Origin: Neorhizobium galegae
GTDB taxonomy: Bacteria > Pseudomonadota > Alphaproteobacteria > Rhizobiales > Rhizobiaceae
Assembly: GCF_021391675.1 (NCBI RefSeq)
Contig: NZ_CP090095.1
Span: forward strand, 2,733,501-2,797,500
Direction of reading: 5' to 3'
DNA: 64,000 nucleotides
Shown piece by piece: positions 52,999-61,605 of this stretch. Positions within the stretch are counted from its first letter, which is position 1, and each line of letters starts with the position of its first letter. The notes under the pieces are model-generated. The model ran no database searches, had not been told where the DNA came from, and saw only the letters and a list, made by a program, of their open reading frames with translations. Made by a program: the position numbers and the translations under genes.

Positions 52999-54062
52999 CT
53001 GAGCCCTTTCAGGTAGGCAGCTATCCGGTCGATATCCGCCTCTTCCAGCATGGAGAAGTGCGGCATGCGCGCCTCCGGCTTGACCTGGCCGGCGTCGCGT
53101 ATGAAGCGGGCGACATGCTCCTTTCCATTGGGAAGCGCGCCCGCTCCCACGGAACCGCGCTCTCCGAAGGCGGTCAGATCGGGACCGATCGTCCCCCTCG
53201 CCTCCGTGCCGGAAATGGCATGGCAGGCGGCACAACCGTGGCGAAGGAAGAGCTCCACCCCCTCCTTATCCTGCCCGCCGGACGTTTTGCGACGCGCAGC
53301 GACCCAGGCCTCGTATGCCTCCGGTTCCATCGCATGGACGGTGAAAGCCATCAGCGCGTGACTGGTACCGCAGAACTCGGCGCAGACGCCCCGATAGGTA
53401 CCGGGCTTTTCCGCCTGTAGCGTCAGGCGGTTTTCACGACCGGGTATCATGTCCATCTTGCCGCCGAGCACGGGTATCCAGAAGGAATGGATGACGTCGG
53501 GCGAATTCAGCAAAAAGACGACGCGCTCTCCGATCGGTACGCGTACCTCATTGGCCGTTTCGAAAGCGACCGCGCCGCCCTCGTCGAGATAGCGCACCCG
53601 CCACCAGAACTGCTCGCCTGTCACCTCGACGCGGCGTACGCCCACATCCTCACCGATCCAGGGCCGGATGTTGGGCATCAGCCAGACGGCATAGGAAAGC
53701 AAGGCGGCGAGGGTTACCGTCGGGAAAACGGCCCCACCCCAGAGGATGATCTGCCCCGCCCGCTTTTCCGAATAGGGTCTGCGCTTGCGCCCCGCATGGA
53801 ACAGCAGGCCGACGACACCCGCCCAGATGACCACGCCGCCGATCAGCATGACGAAAAACAGGTTGGCGACATCGCTCGCCTCGCGGCCAGCCGGATCGAG
53901 TGCCGACTGGACGCCGGAACACGACGCCAGGAGCGGAGAGAGAACAAGGATGAACGTGGTTGCCCGGATTGCCGGGCGATAGCTGCCCGGAATGCCGTCC
54001 CGGCCGATGTCTCGTCCTGATCGGATTGGCCGGCCAGCGCCGGTCAAGCGGTCATCATCCAT
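52995..54062 (-). CDS. coxB: Cytochrome c oxidase subunit II with C-terminal cytochrome c domain (caa3 type)
   Basis: It receives electrons at CuA and passes them to subunit I (355 aa from ATG 54062). A signal/lipobox-like segment (TFILVLSPLLASCSG) precedes two transmembrane helices (VANLFFVMLIGGVVIWAGVVGLLF and LWGGAVFPTVTLAALLSYAVWLMP). The CuA site is DVIHSFWIPVLGGKMD plus GVCAEFCGTSHALMAF (C-x3-C-x3-H-x2-M). The C-terminal domain (about 270-355) has the haem c motif CAACH and methionine-ligand candidates near MPHFSML, so the subunit carries its own cytochrome c. The start is uncertain; in-frame alternatives are 54077 and 54125. Confidence 0.93.
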   Translation of the reverse strand: MDDDRLTGAGRPIRSGRDIGRDGIPGSYRPAIRATTFILVLSPLLASCSGVQSALDPAGREASDVANLFFVMLIGGVVIWAGVVGLLFHAGRKRRPYSEKRAGQIILWGGAVFPTVTLAALLSYAVWLMPNIRPWIGEDVGVRRVEVTGEQFWWRVRYLDEGGAVAFETANEVRVPIGERVVFLLNSPDVIHSFWIPVLGGKMDMIPGRENRLTLQAEKPGTYRGVCAEFCGTSHALMAFTVHAMEPEAYEAWVAARRKTSGGQDKEGVELFLRHGCAACHAISGTEARGTIGPDLTAFGERGSVGAGALPNGKEHVARFIRDAGQVKPEARMPHFSMLEEADIDRIAAYLKGLR

Positions 54063-54193
54063 TCGGCAAGCACCCATCGCGCCATCGGCCGTCAGCCAGA
54101 CATTGGGCCGGAACGCACGACCCAAGGCTTTGTTCCGAGCAAAAACGGAACGGATCTAACCGAAATTCCTGGTCCTTGGTGCAGGGCGAGGCA

Positions 54194-55420
54194 TCATCGA
54201 CTTGAGGTCTCCGGAATAGACGCGCGTGCACCCAGCTGGATTGTCATGACAATTCCCAGAAACGCTACGGCCGCAATCGTCCCGATCGCCACTGTCCACC
54301 AGATCGATGGCACGACACCTATCCCCGCCAGCAAGATCGACATTGCGAGCGGAGCGACGGCGGACATCATCTGCTTGGCCGAGGTCACCCAGCCCATGCG
54401 GCTGCCGTAGCCGGCCTTGCCGAACAACTCCAGCGGCAGGGTACCGCTCACGATGCTTGTCAATCCGGAACCAAGTCCGAAGCAGACGGCGAACAGGATG
54501 GCACCGGGGACGGATGGTGTCGTCAACATGAGGATCGTCAGGCCGGACGGGATCAACGCCGTGGCAATCACCGCCAGCCATCTTTGCGGCAATTCGCGGC
54601 CGAAGACCAGGTTGATCAGGCGACTGGCCACCTGTGAAGGGCCGAACAGAGAGGCGACAACGAGGCCCGCGGCTCCCATACCCAGCGCCTGGGTCAGCGG
54701 GACCATGTGAACGAGGATGGCGGACAACGCATATCCTTCGATGGCGAAGCCAAACAGCATCAGGAAGAACAGCAGGTTCCTGTTTGCAACTGCGCGAACC
54801 GGCGCGGTCGTCGGAGGTGTCGCTTTGGACGCGGACACGGCACTGGTCGTCAGACGCGCCAGGGCGAGGTGGACGGGAAAGCAGACGGCCAGGTTCATGG
54901 CCGCGAAGACCAGGTAGATTTCACGCCACGACAGGAAACCGTGCATCCAGGAAGTCAGGGGCCAGAACATCGACGACGCGAACCCGGCCATCAGTGTCAG
55001 GTGAACGATCGAGGTCTGGGCCTTCTTTCCTCCCGCCTGCACGATGGCGGTGAAAGCCGTCGCGTAGAGAACCGCAGCGGAAACCACTTCTGTCAACGCC
55101 AGCGAAACGGCAAAGGTCAGCGGCCCCGACGACACGGACATCATCACCAGGCAGGCGGCGGCCAGCAGCGACCCTGCGGCCATCAGGCGTCCCGCGCCAA
55201 TCCGGTCGGCAAGGGTCCCCGAAAGCGGAGCGGCGAGGCTGCCGGCCAGCAGTGCGATCGAAAACGCTCCGAACACCCACTGTTCCGATCGCCCGACGTC
55301 GCGGGCGATCTCCGGAACCAGAATACTGAAGGCATAATAAAGTGTGCCGTAGCCGATGTTCTGCGAGGCTCCAAGACCAATCAGGGCCCAGAGCGGCAAC
55401 TTCTGTTCGTTGGGCATCAT
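54194..55420 (-). CDS. MFS transporter of the arsenic cluster (ArsK-like efflux)
   Basis: A 12-helix major facilitator of 408 aa. It starts MPNEQKLPLWALIGLGASQNIGYGTLYYAFSILVPEIARDVG and has the A-loop LADRIGAGRLMAAG between helices 2 and 3. It overlaps the flavoprotein gene by 4 bases at the end of the arsR-flavoprotein-MFS unit, which suggests efflux of arsenite or an organoarsenical, as for ArsK of Agrobacterium. No ArsB or Acr3 pump gene is present in the island, so this transporter and AqpS would have to carry efflux. The exact substrate is inferred. Confidence 0.8.
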   Translation of the reverse strand: MMPNEQKLPLWALIGLGASQNIGYGTLYYAFSILVPEIARDVGRSEQWVFGAFSIALLAGSLAAPLSGTLADRIGAGRLMAAGSLLAAACLVMMSVSSGPLTFAVSLALTEVVSAAVLYATAFTAIVQAGGKKAQTSIVHLTLMAGFASSMFWPLTSWMHGFLSWREIYLVFAAMNLAVCFPVHLALARLTTSAVSASKATPPTTAPVRAVANRNLLFFLMLFGFAIEGYALSAILVHMVPLTQALGMGAAGLVVASLFGPSQVASRLINLVFGRELPQRWLAVIATALIPSGLTILMLTTPSVPGAILFAVCFGLGSGLTSIVSGTLPLELFGKAGYGSRMGWVTSAKQMMSAVAPLAMSILLAGIGVVPSIWWTVAIGTIAAVAFLGIVMTIQLGARASIPETSSR

Positions 55421-56811
55421 GCGTGCTCGGTCTCGACCTTTGTCTGGCCGCAGCCGCAGCCAGACCCGCCTTCGGATTTGGCTTCGGCGTCAGCGACACA
55501 ACATGCATCTACCGTAGCAGGGGCCGGACCTCCGCAACATCCCGAAGACGTCGAAATCCGCGGAGTAGCGGCGCAGACGCCCGTTTCGGGAAGCACGAGT
55601 TCGACCCGTCGCGCGGCGGCGTGATCACCAGCGAGTTCCGCGACGACAGATCGCACCTGCTCGTAACCCGTCCTCATCAGGAAGGTCGGCGCCCGGCCGT
55701 AGGACTTCGATCCCACGATGTAGAAGTCCTTCTCCGGATGCGACAGTTCATCGACCCCGTGCGGGGGGACGGTGCCACAGGAATGAAGGTTCGGGTCGAG
55801 AAGAGGAGCCAGTGCCGGCGGCGCCTCGACGGCCGGATCGACGCTCAACCGCAGCTCCCTCAGGAACGAGAAGTCAGGTCGGAACCCGGTCGCGACGACG
55901 ACCTGATCCAATTCCAGTTCGATCGCCTCCCCATCGGCCGTCGCGGTCACGACGACCTTGTCATTTCTCCTGGCGATCCTGCTTGCCGAAAAGGACGTGA
56001 GCATCTTGAGCTTTCCCGCATCCATGGCCTTCTTCGCCGCAAGACCGAGAGCGCCCCGCTCTGGCAGCTGGTCGTTCAAACCGCCGCCCAGCAGCTTGGC
56101 AACGCCGTGATTGCGAAGCGCCCAGTGGATTTCGGTCGACGGGTTGGCCTGCTGAAGCTCCAGGAGCGCAAGGGCGACATTGATCGCCGAATGGCCGCTT
56201 CCCACTACGAGCGTACGCTTGCCCACGAAGTCCGGGCGCCTGCCCCCGGTAACGTCCGGTATGCCGTAGGAAACCGGTCCGCCTGCGCTCTCGCCGAGAA
56301 CTGGAATGCCGTTTACACCCATTGGGTTCGGTTGCGTCCATGTGCCGGAGGCGTCGATCACCGCTCGCGCGACGACCTCATGCTCCCCGTTTCCGTCCCG
56401 GTACCGGATCGCGAAAGGCGCGTCCGAGCGCCCCCCGGAAGAAAGCTTGTCCAGACCCCGGCGGGTGATGGCCGTGACGGTCGCACCGAGCCTTGTCGCC
56501 TGCTCGATGACCGGAACGCGCGACAGAGGCAGCAGGTAGTCGTCGACAATCTCGCGTCCGGTCGGCAGGCAGTCAGGTGAAGGGGCGGCCCAGCCGTTGC
56601 TCTCCAGCAGTCGCCGAGCGGCGTCATCGATATTGTACTTCCATGGCGAGAACACCCGGACGTGGCCCCACTCAAGAAGCGCGGTCCCGACGGAATTTCC
56701 CCTCTCGAAAATGATCGGCGTCATACCAGCTTCAAGCAGCCTTGCCGCCGCCGCCAGCCCGACTGGACCTGCGCCGACTACCGCAACGGGAAACATGTCA
56801 TCCGACCTCAT
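55417..56811 (-). CDS. ArsO-like FAD/NAD(P)-dependent monooxygenase with Cys-rich C-terminal tail
   Basis: A 464-aa flavoprotein. The FAD motif is FPVAVVGAGPVGLAAAARLLEAGMTPIIFERG, and the NADP motif is KRTLVVGSGHSAINVALALLELQ. Other blocks are VIDASGTWTQPNPMG, VVVATGFRPDFSFL and YIVGSKSYGRAPTFLMRTGYEQVRSVVAEL. The last ~35 residues carry clustered cysteines (GCCGGPAP, DACCVA, GCGCG), a likely metal(loid)-binding tail. It belongs to the unit arsR-flavoprotein-MFS, which matches ArsO-type enzymes found in arsenic clusters. Start choice among 56823, 56811 and 56796 is open; 56811 has GGAG at 7 bases. Confidence 0.82.
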   Translation of the reverse strand: MRSDDMFPVAVVGAGPVGLAAAARLLEAGMTPIIFERGNSVGTALLEWGHVRVFSPWKYNIDDAARRLLESNGWAAPSPDCLPTGREIVDDYLLPLSRVPVIEQATRLGATVTAITRRGLDKLSSGGRSDAPFAIRYRDGNGEHEVVARAVIDASGTWTQPNPMGVNGIPVLGESAGGPVSYGIPDVTGGRRPDFVGKRTLVVGSGHSAINVALALLELQQANPSTEIHWALRNHGVAKLLGGGLNDQLPERGALGLAAKKAMDAGKLKMLTSFSASRIARRNDKVVVTATADGEAIELELDQVVVATGFRPDFSFLRELRLSVDPAVEAPPALAPLLDPNLHSCGTVPPHGVDELSHPEKDFYIVGSKSYGRAPTFLMRTGYEQVRSVVAELAGDHAAARRVELVLPETGVCAATPRISTSSGCCGGPAPATVDACCVADAEAKSEGGSGCGCGQTKVETEHA

Positions 56812-56867
56812 TTTGATCTCCATCGGTATTTCTGGAAACTTCGAAATTTCTACATAAAAAAATGCGG

Positions 56868-57188
56868 TCAGGCGACGATCCTGGTCCCTGGCCCGTCGCA
56901 TCCCTGGTCAGCGCAGCACTCATCGACGAGGTAGCCGATCAGCGCATTCATGTGGTTGTAGTTTGCGGTACAGATCAGCGTCGTCGCCTGGCGGTCCTGA
57001 ACGACCAGGCCGGTATCGACCAGACGCTTCAGATGGTGGGAGAGGGTTGACCCCGGGATCTCGAGCTTCTCCTGAAGACGGCCGACCGGAAGACCTTCCT
57101 CGCCCGCGCGAACCAGGGCACGGTAGATCTGGAGGCGGGTGACGTTGCCGAGGGCTTCAAGCTGAGATGCGGCTTTTTCGATAATCAT
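56868..57188 (-). CDS. arsR: ArsR-family repressor (second ArsR of the island)
   Basis: A 106-aa arsenite-sensing winged helix repressor. The DNA-binding helices are LPVGRLQEKLEIPGSTLSHHLKRLVDTGLV. Metalloid ligands are probably Cys91, Cys92 and Cys97 (DECCADQGCD), the C-terminal arrangement known from Acidithiobacillus-type ArsR rather than the classic CVC in the recognition helix. It heads the unit with the flavoprotein and MFS genes. A GGAAATAG/CTATTTCC palindrome lies directly upstream. Confidence 0.93.
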   Translation of the reverse strand: MIIEKAASQLEALGNVTRLQIYRALVRAGEEGLPVGRLQEKLEIPGSTLSHHLKRLVDTGLVVQDRQATTLICTANYNHMNALIGYLVDECCADQGCDGPGTRIVA

Positions 57189-57233
57189 GGAAATAGGATA
57201 ACGGCGAAAGCCGGAGTGGTCAAGGCTATTTCC
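57189..57233 (-). promoter_or_regulatory. Inverted repeat at the promoter of arsR (56868-57188)
   Basis: GGAAATAG (57189-57196) and CTATTTCC (57226-57233) form a perfect 8-bp inverted repeat adjacent to the arsR start codon, in the 62-base gap to arsH. Autorepression by this ArsR is the likely role. Confidence 0.5.
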
Positions 57234-57250
57234 ACAATCATCGAAATATG

Positions 57251-57976
57251 TCAGATCGATTTGAGCTTGACCCTGCTTTCAAGCGTCTCGGCGTCTTCTT
57301 TGCGTTCGCTGTAGCGATCGGTGAGGTAAGCCGACGCGTCCCTCGTCAACAGGGTGAACTTGACCAGTTCTTCGCAGACATCGACGACGCGGTCGTAATA
57401 GGAGGACGGCTTCATCCGTCCGGCGGCATCGAACTCCTGGTAGGCCTTCGCGATGCTGCTCTGGTTCGGAATGGTGATCATCCGCATCCATCTTCCCAGG
57501 ATGCGCATCTGGTTCACGGCGTTGAAGGACTGGCTCCCGCCGGAAACCTCCATGACCGCCAGGGTCTTTCCCTGTGTCGGCCGGATCGAACCGAGAGCCA
57601 GGGGAATCCAGTCGATCTGCGCCTTCATGATCCCGGTCATTGCGCCGTGGCGCTCCGGGCTGACCCAAACCTGGCCCTCGGACCATTGCGATAGCTCCCG
57701 CAGTTCCTGGACCTTGGGATGGCTGACGGGCGCCTCGTCCGGCAGCGGCAGACCTCTCGGGTCGTATATCCGCACCTCGCACCCGAAATGCTCCAGAAGA
57801 CGCCGGGCCTCGTGAGCGAGAAATCGGCTGTAGGATACCTCGCGCAGGGACCCATAGAGGATCAGGATGCGCGGCTTGTGCGTCGAGAACGCAGGGCGCA
57901 GCGCATCGGGATCGGCCATGCGGAAATGTTCGGGCGACGCGGCAGGAAAAGTTTCAGGCAATACGCTTTCCTTCAT
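57251..57976 (-). CDS. arsH: ArsH, NADPH-dependent FMN oxidoreductase (organoarsenical oxidase)
   Basis: A flavoprotein that oxidises trivalent organoarsenicals to less toxic pentavalent forms (241 aa). The FMN loop is [45 protein letters not shown], followed by [86 protein letters not shown], all highly characteristic of ArsH. ATG 57976 overlaps the arsC gene end by 23 bases; ATG 57919 is shorter. It belongs to the unit arsR-arsC-aqpS-arsC-arsH. Confidence 0.96.
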   Translation of the reverse strand: MKESVLPETFPAASPEHFRMADPDALRPAFSTHKPRILILYGSLREVSYSRFLAHEARRLLEHFGCEVRIYDPRGLPLPDEAPVSHPKVQELRELSQWSEGQVWVSPERHGAMTGIMKAQIDWIPLALGSIRPTQGKTLAVMEVSGGSQSFNAVNQMRILGRWMRMITIPNQSSIAKAYQEFDAAGRMKPSSYYDRVVDVCEELVKFTLLTRDASAYLTDRYSERKEDAETLESRVKLKSI

Positions 57977-58379
57977 CGTCGAGGACGCGTTCGCCGTCTT
58001 CCTTTGTGAACGCCCCCTTGAACGCGTCCGCAGGCAGGACATCCAGGACCAGCTCGGACGGCCGCGACAGGCGCGTACCCATCGGCGTGACGACGAACGG
58101 CCGGTTGATCAGGATCGGGTCCTTCAGCATCGCGTCGAGAAGCTGGTCGTCGGTCAGCTCGGGATTGTCGAGGCCGAGCTCCATGTAGGGCGTGCCCTTT
58201 TCGCGGATCGCCTGGCGGACGGTCAATCCGGCGTCAGCGATCATCCGGACGAGCTGCTCGCGGGTCGGCGGGTTTTGCAGATACTCGATCACCGTTGGCT
58301 CGATGCCGGCGTGCTGGATCAGCTCCAGAGTGTTTCGGGAGGTGCCGCAGGCGGGGTTGTGATAGATGGTGACGTCCAT
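57954..58379 (-). CDS. arsC: Arsenate reductase, glutaredoxin-dependent
   Basis: Reduces arsenate to arsenite using glutathione/glutaredoxin (141 aa). The active-site cysteine is C11 in [15 protein letters not shown], as in plasmid R773 ArsC. The [24 protein letters not shown] and [26 protein letters not shown] segments contain the conserved arginines that bind arsenate. It starts 2 bases before the end of aqpS and overlaps arsH by 23 bases. A second, unrelated arsenate reductase lies in the same operon. Confidence 0.97.
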   Translation of the reverse strand: MDVTIYHNPACGTSRNTLELIQHAGIEPTVIEYLQNPPTREQLVRMIADAGLTVRQAIREKGTPYMELGLDNPELTDDQLLDAMLKDPILINRPFVVTPMGTRLSRPSELVLDVLPADAFKGAFTKEDGERVLDDEGKRIA

Positions 58380-58381
58380 GA

Positions 58382-59086
58382 TCAGTCGGCTCCTTGAGCA
58401 AGGATAGGGGGAACTTCGTTGCGGCGTTCGGCAAATAGCCATCCAGCCAGAGCGGCGGCGATAAGCGCTCCAAGAATCTGGGCAACAATGAAACCCGGCA
58501 GATCGGTGGGGCGAATGCCGGAGAAAGTATCGGTGATGCTCCGTGCAATGGCGACCGCCGGATTGGCGAAGGATGTGGATGCGGTGAACCAGTAGGCTGC
58601 CGTTATATAGAGACCCACCAACAGAGGGATCGCGTCGACCCTGAAGCGCAAGCCGCCGAGAATGGTAAGGAGCAAGCCGAAAGTCGCCACCGCTTCCGCG
58701 ATCCATTGAGCCGATCCCGTACGGACCGTTCCAGACATTTGGAGGAGCGAAAGGTCGAACATTGCATGAGCGACCATCGTTCCGGACACTCCGCCCGCTA
58801 TCTGCGCCAGGATGTAAGGGGCGACCAAAGCGACCTTGAATTCGCCACGCACGGCGAAAACCATTGTCACAACGGGATTGAAGTGCGCGCCCGAGATCGG
58901 ACCGAGGATCGTGATCAGCACGAACAGGATTGCTCCGGTCGGTATCGTATTGCCCAGCAGGGACATGGCCGTGTCGTCGGTGAGGCGATCCGCCATGATG
59001 CCCGAACCGACGACAGTTGCGACGAGGATTGCGGTGCCGAGCGCCTCCGCGACCAGACGGCGTCCAAGATCGACGGCCACGCTCAT
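58382..59086 (-). CDS. aqpS: Aquaglyceroporin AqpS (arsenite channel)
   Basis: A six-helix MIP-family channel of 234 aa. The two half-helix loops are GAHFNPVVTM (NPV instead of NPA) and SFANPAVAIARSI (NPA). The first helix starts LVAEALGTAILVATVVGSGIM. In Sinorhizobium meliloti the AqpS protein of the ars operon replaces a pump and lets arsenite leave down its gradient after arsenate is reduced inside. The ATG at 59086 overlaps the LMW arsC gene by 4 bases. Confidence 0.95.
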   Translation of the reverse strand: MSVAVDLGRRLVAEALGTAILVATVVGSGIMADRLTDDTAMSLLGNTIPTGAILFVLITILGPISGAHFNPVVTMVFAVRGEFKVALVAPYILAQIAGGVSGTMVAHAMFDLSLLQMSGTVRTGSAQWIAEAVATFGLLLTILGGLRFRVDAIPLLVGLYITAAYWFTASTSFANPAVAIARSITDTFSGIRPTDLPGFIVAQILGALIAAALAGWLFAERRNEVPPILAQGAD

Positions 59087-59592
59087 TCGGCCTTCTGAGA
59101 GCTGCGGCCGATCTCGTCCAGCCGTTTCTGGAGCGCCAGCCTGTCGAGGCTTGTCATCGGCAGACTGGTGAAGATGGAGAGGCGGTTGTTGAGCATCCTG
59201 TACGTGTCGTCGAAAGCGAAGTGCTTTTCGGCTTCGGTCCCCTCGGCGGCGGCGGGATCGGGAACGCCCCAGTGGGCGGTCATCGGCTGTCCCGGCCAAA
59301 CCGGGCATGCCTCGTTGGCGGCGTTGTCGCAGACGGTAAACACGAAGTCCATCTGCGGAGCGCCCGGAGCCGCGAACTCCTCCCAGTTCTTCGAGCGGGC
59401 GAAGCTGGTATCGTGGTTCAGGGTCTTCAGGAGCTGGAGCGTGTAAGGATGGACCTCGCCTTTCGGCTGGGAGCCGGCCGAATAGGCCTTGAACCTGCCC
59501 TGACCGATCCTGTTGAGGATGGCCTCCGCGATGATCGAGCGGGCGGAATTCCCGGTGCAGAGGAAGAGGACGTTGTAAGTGCGATCAGACAT
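59083..59592 (-). CDS. arsC: Arsenate reductase, low-molecular-weight phosphatase (thioredoxin) type
   Basis: The second arsenate reductase of the island (169 aa), of the LMW-PTP fold. The catalytic P-loop is VLFLCTGNSARSIIAEA (C12-x5-R18). The resolving cysteines are probably in FTVCDNAANEACPVWPG, eight residues apart. The HWGVPDPAAAEGTEAEKHFAFDDTYRML block is typical of proteobacterial members. It follows arsR1 by 105 bases and overlaps aqpS by 4 bases. Having this and the glutaredoxin type in one operon gives two independent electron sources. Confidence 0.95.
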   Translation of the reverse strand: MSDRTYNVLFLCTGNSARSIIAEAILNRIGQGRFKAYSAGSQPKGEVHPYTLQLLKTLNHDTSFARSKNWEEFAAPGAPQMDFVFTVCDNAANEACPVWPGQPMTAHWGVPDPAAAEGTEAEKHFAFDDTYRMLNNRLSIFTSLPMTSLDRLALQKRLDEIGRSSQKAE

Positions 59593-59697
59593 GACGGTTG
59601 TCCCTGATGACGTTGTTCCGATGGGCTTGTTTCTATTTTCCGCTTCAGATGCTCCGGACCGACCGCCAAGGACGACGGTACCGGCGATTTCGAGCCG

Positions 59698-60051
59698 TCA
59701 TGCCTTCGCCCCGGCGGGAGCGCAGCAGGCGGCAACCTCCACAGCGGGAGCGCAAATTTCCGGATGGCCGGCGCAGCAGTCCTCCATCAGAAAGCGCACC
59801 AGATCGCCGAGGACCTCGATATTCGCCCTGTAGATGATCGAGCGCGATTCACGCTGCTGGAGGATCAGACCCGAGTGTTCGAGCTCCTTGAGATGAAACG
59901 AAATATTGGACGCCGACACCCCTGCCCGCTCGGCAATCAACCCTGCGGCCATGCCCTCGGGCCCGGCGACAACCAGCATCCGGACAATGTGCAGTCGCGT
60001 TTCTTGCGAGAGAGCACCGAAGGCGCCTAGAGCCTGCTGCTGATTCAACAT
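59698..60051 (-). CDS. arsR: ArsR-family repressor (first gene of the ars operon)
   Basis: A 117-aa winged helix repressor: LGAFGALSQETRLHIVRMLVVAGPEGMAAGLIAERAGVSASNISFHLKELEHSGLI forms the DNA-binding part. Metalloid ligands are likely the clustered cysteines EDCCAGHPEIC and AACC near the C-terminus. It heads arsR-arsC-aqpS-arsC-arsH. A 12-bp inverted repeat with one mismatch overlaps its start codon. Confidence 0.93.
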   Translation of the reverse strand: MLNQQQALGAFGALSQETRLHIVRMLVVAGPEGMAAGLIAERAGVSASNISFHLKELEHSGLILQQRESRSIIYRANIEVLGDLVRFLMEDCCAGHPEICAPAVEVAACCAPAGAKA

Positions 60052-60078
60052 TCATACAATCCTTGAAATATTGAATCA
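60041..60078 (-). promoter_or_regulatory. Operator-like inverted repeat over the arsR start
   Basis: TGATTCAACATT (60041-60052) and AATATTGAATCA (60067-60078) form a 12-bp inverted repeat with a single mismatch, centre spacing 26 bp, covering the start codon and leader of arsR. It is a strong candidate for autoregulation. Confidence 0.6.
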
Positions 60079-60249
60079 TGGATACGCCAGTGAGGCCGGA
60101 TTTGCAAGAGGACCACCGGTGGTCGGGTGCTGGCGTGACCAAAATCCGCAAATCCCCTGTGATCTTAACTCTCACACTCTTTGGATCATCCGGTTGCTGT
60201 AATCGTCTAGATGGTGCACGAATACTGCATTTCCATCGGAGGCAACCTA

Positions 60250-61386
60250 ATGACCGAAACTGCGCCAAACCGCATTGAGTGCCTTGATGGATTGCGAGGT
60301 ATCGCGGCGCTATGGGTTTTGATAGGTCATGCGCACCTCTTGACCCGGTTCCGGGTGCCTTTAATCGGTGATCCGGACCTTGGCGTAGATCTCTTCATTG
60401 TCCTTTCTGGCTTCTTGATGGTGTTTCATTATCGGCTGCGGGAAGCGAAGGAACCATGGGAGCTACCATCCACGTGGCGAACATTTTGGCTGCGCCGCTT
60501 TTTTAGGATCGCGCCGCTCTATTACATCATGTTGATTTTTGCGATAACCCTCGGCCCCGCGATCTACGAAGCGCGGGTAATGATCGACGCTTACAACTCT
60601 GTTCCGGTGCAGCCGGCAGGGCGTTACCTCGATCAAAGCTTCTGGAATTGGGTGGCGCATCTGACATTCGCGTTCGGTGCCATGCCGGGATATGCATATC
60701 GAACTGCGCTCCCTGATTGGAGTATCGGCCTCGAAATGCAGTTCTACCTCGTGCTTCCGTTTGTGATGCTCGTCATCAAACGTTTGAACCTCTTTGTGGG
60801 CATAGGTGCTGTTGTGTTCGCCGGCCTGGCTGCTGCGGTGATTTCCTATGCGCTTGGATATCGCTTCCCAATGCCTGCATTCTTGCCTTTGAAGATGCAT
60901 GTCTTCGCGGTCGGAATTTTGATGGCAAGTGTTCTCGGCGCGGACACGAAGCGTGTCTGGCTAGCCGCCGCTCTGTCGGCGGCGCTTATGTTGATCCCGA
61001 TCGGCGGCGCAATGGGCATAATCCATCACGGTGCGCGGCTGGCGATTGTCGGAGTGTTCTTCCTTCTCCTTCATCATCGTGTGGTGTGGCAACCACTCAG
61101 GCCGCTGCTGTCGAAGATCAGTAGCTTACTTGGGAACAAGTTCTTCCATCTGCTCGGCGAGCTCTCGTTTGGCGCCTACCTCGCCCACCTTCTCGTGATG
61201 CAACCAGTTATCGCGTATCTTATCGCGAACCATCCGATGTCAAACCCGGCCCGATGGGCTACCGCGCTGGCGATCACCGTGCCGGTCACATATCTGATTG
61301 CTGCGATTGGATACAGATGGATTGAGATTCCCGGTCAGGCGCTAGGTAAAGCCCTAACTCGTAAGCGCGCGATGGCAGCCGCCTAG
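60250..61386 (+). CDS. Acyltransferase-3 (OafA/YrhL-like) membrane protein
   Basis: An integral membrane O-acyltransferase of 378 aa with about ten helices. The N-terminus is ECLDGLRGIAALWVLIGHAHLLTRF (LDGLRGIAAL, with the family histidine in GHAH). Next come DLGVDLFIVLSGFLM, LRRFFRIAPLYYIM (RRFFRIAP motif) and DWSIGLEMQFYLVLPF. Such enzymes transfer acyl groups to surface polysaccharides. The start ATG 60250 has GGAGG at 8 bases. It is a single gene, divergent from the ars operon; the target glycan is unknown. Confidence 0.93.
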   Translation: MTETAPNRIECLDGLRGIAALWVLIGHAHLLTRFRVPLIGDPDLGVDLFIVLSGFLMVFHYRLREAKEPWELPSTWRTFWLRRFFRIAPLYYIMLIFAITLGPAIYEARVMIDAYNSVPVQPAGRYLDQSFWNWVAHLTFAFGAMPGYAYRTALPDWSIGLEMQFYLVLPFVMLVIKRLNLFVGIGAVVFAGLAAAVISYALGYRFPMPAFLPLKMHVFAVGILMASVLGADTKRVWLAAALSAALMLIPIGGAMGIIHHGARLAIVGVFFLLLHHRVVWQPLRPLLSKISSLLGNKFFHLLGELSFGAYLAHLLVMQPVIAYLIANHPMSNPARWATALAITVPVTYLIAAIGYRWIEIPGQALGKALTRKRAMAAA

Positions 61387-61398
61387 CCCACCGCCCCA

Positions 61399-61605
61399 TC
61401 ATCTTGTGGGGTCAGATCGTCCCGTGTTGCCTATCCAGGGTGCCAAGCTCCAATTGCGGCAGGTTTCCTCCCGGGAGTACATGGTCAGGACTGAGAGGCC
61501 GGCTCTGTGGGTTCGTCGGATGGCGGCGTTCAGGATGCGGAGTGCTTCCGCCATGTGTTCTTGGACTTCGGCTCGTTCTTCAAGTGCAGAGAGTTCTATA
61601 TCCAT
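61399..61605 (-). CDS. Small hypothetical protein, 68 aa
   Basis: A frame beginning MDIELSALEERAEVQEHMAE, then ALRILNAAIRRTHRAGLSVLTMYSREETCRNWSL. The N-terminal half is amphipathic helix with strong charge patterning, which looks coding. The C-terminal part (after MYSREE) looks random, so the gene may be truncated or decayed. There is no ribosome binding site. I do not recognise the family. Confidence 0.35.
   Translation of the reverse strand: MDIELSALEERAEVQEHMAEALRILNAAIRRTHRAGLSVLTMYSREETCRNWSLAPWIGNTGRSDPTR

Noticed and set aside
51118..53016. 632-codon plus-strand frame opposite the oxidase gene
   Set aside because: It is rich in Asp/Arg/His/Gln and is the antisense shadow of cytochrome oxidase subunit I; no domain is visible.
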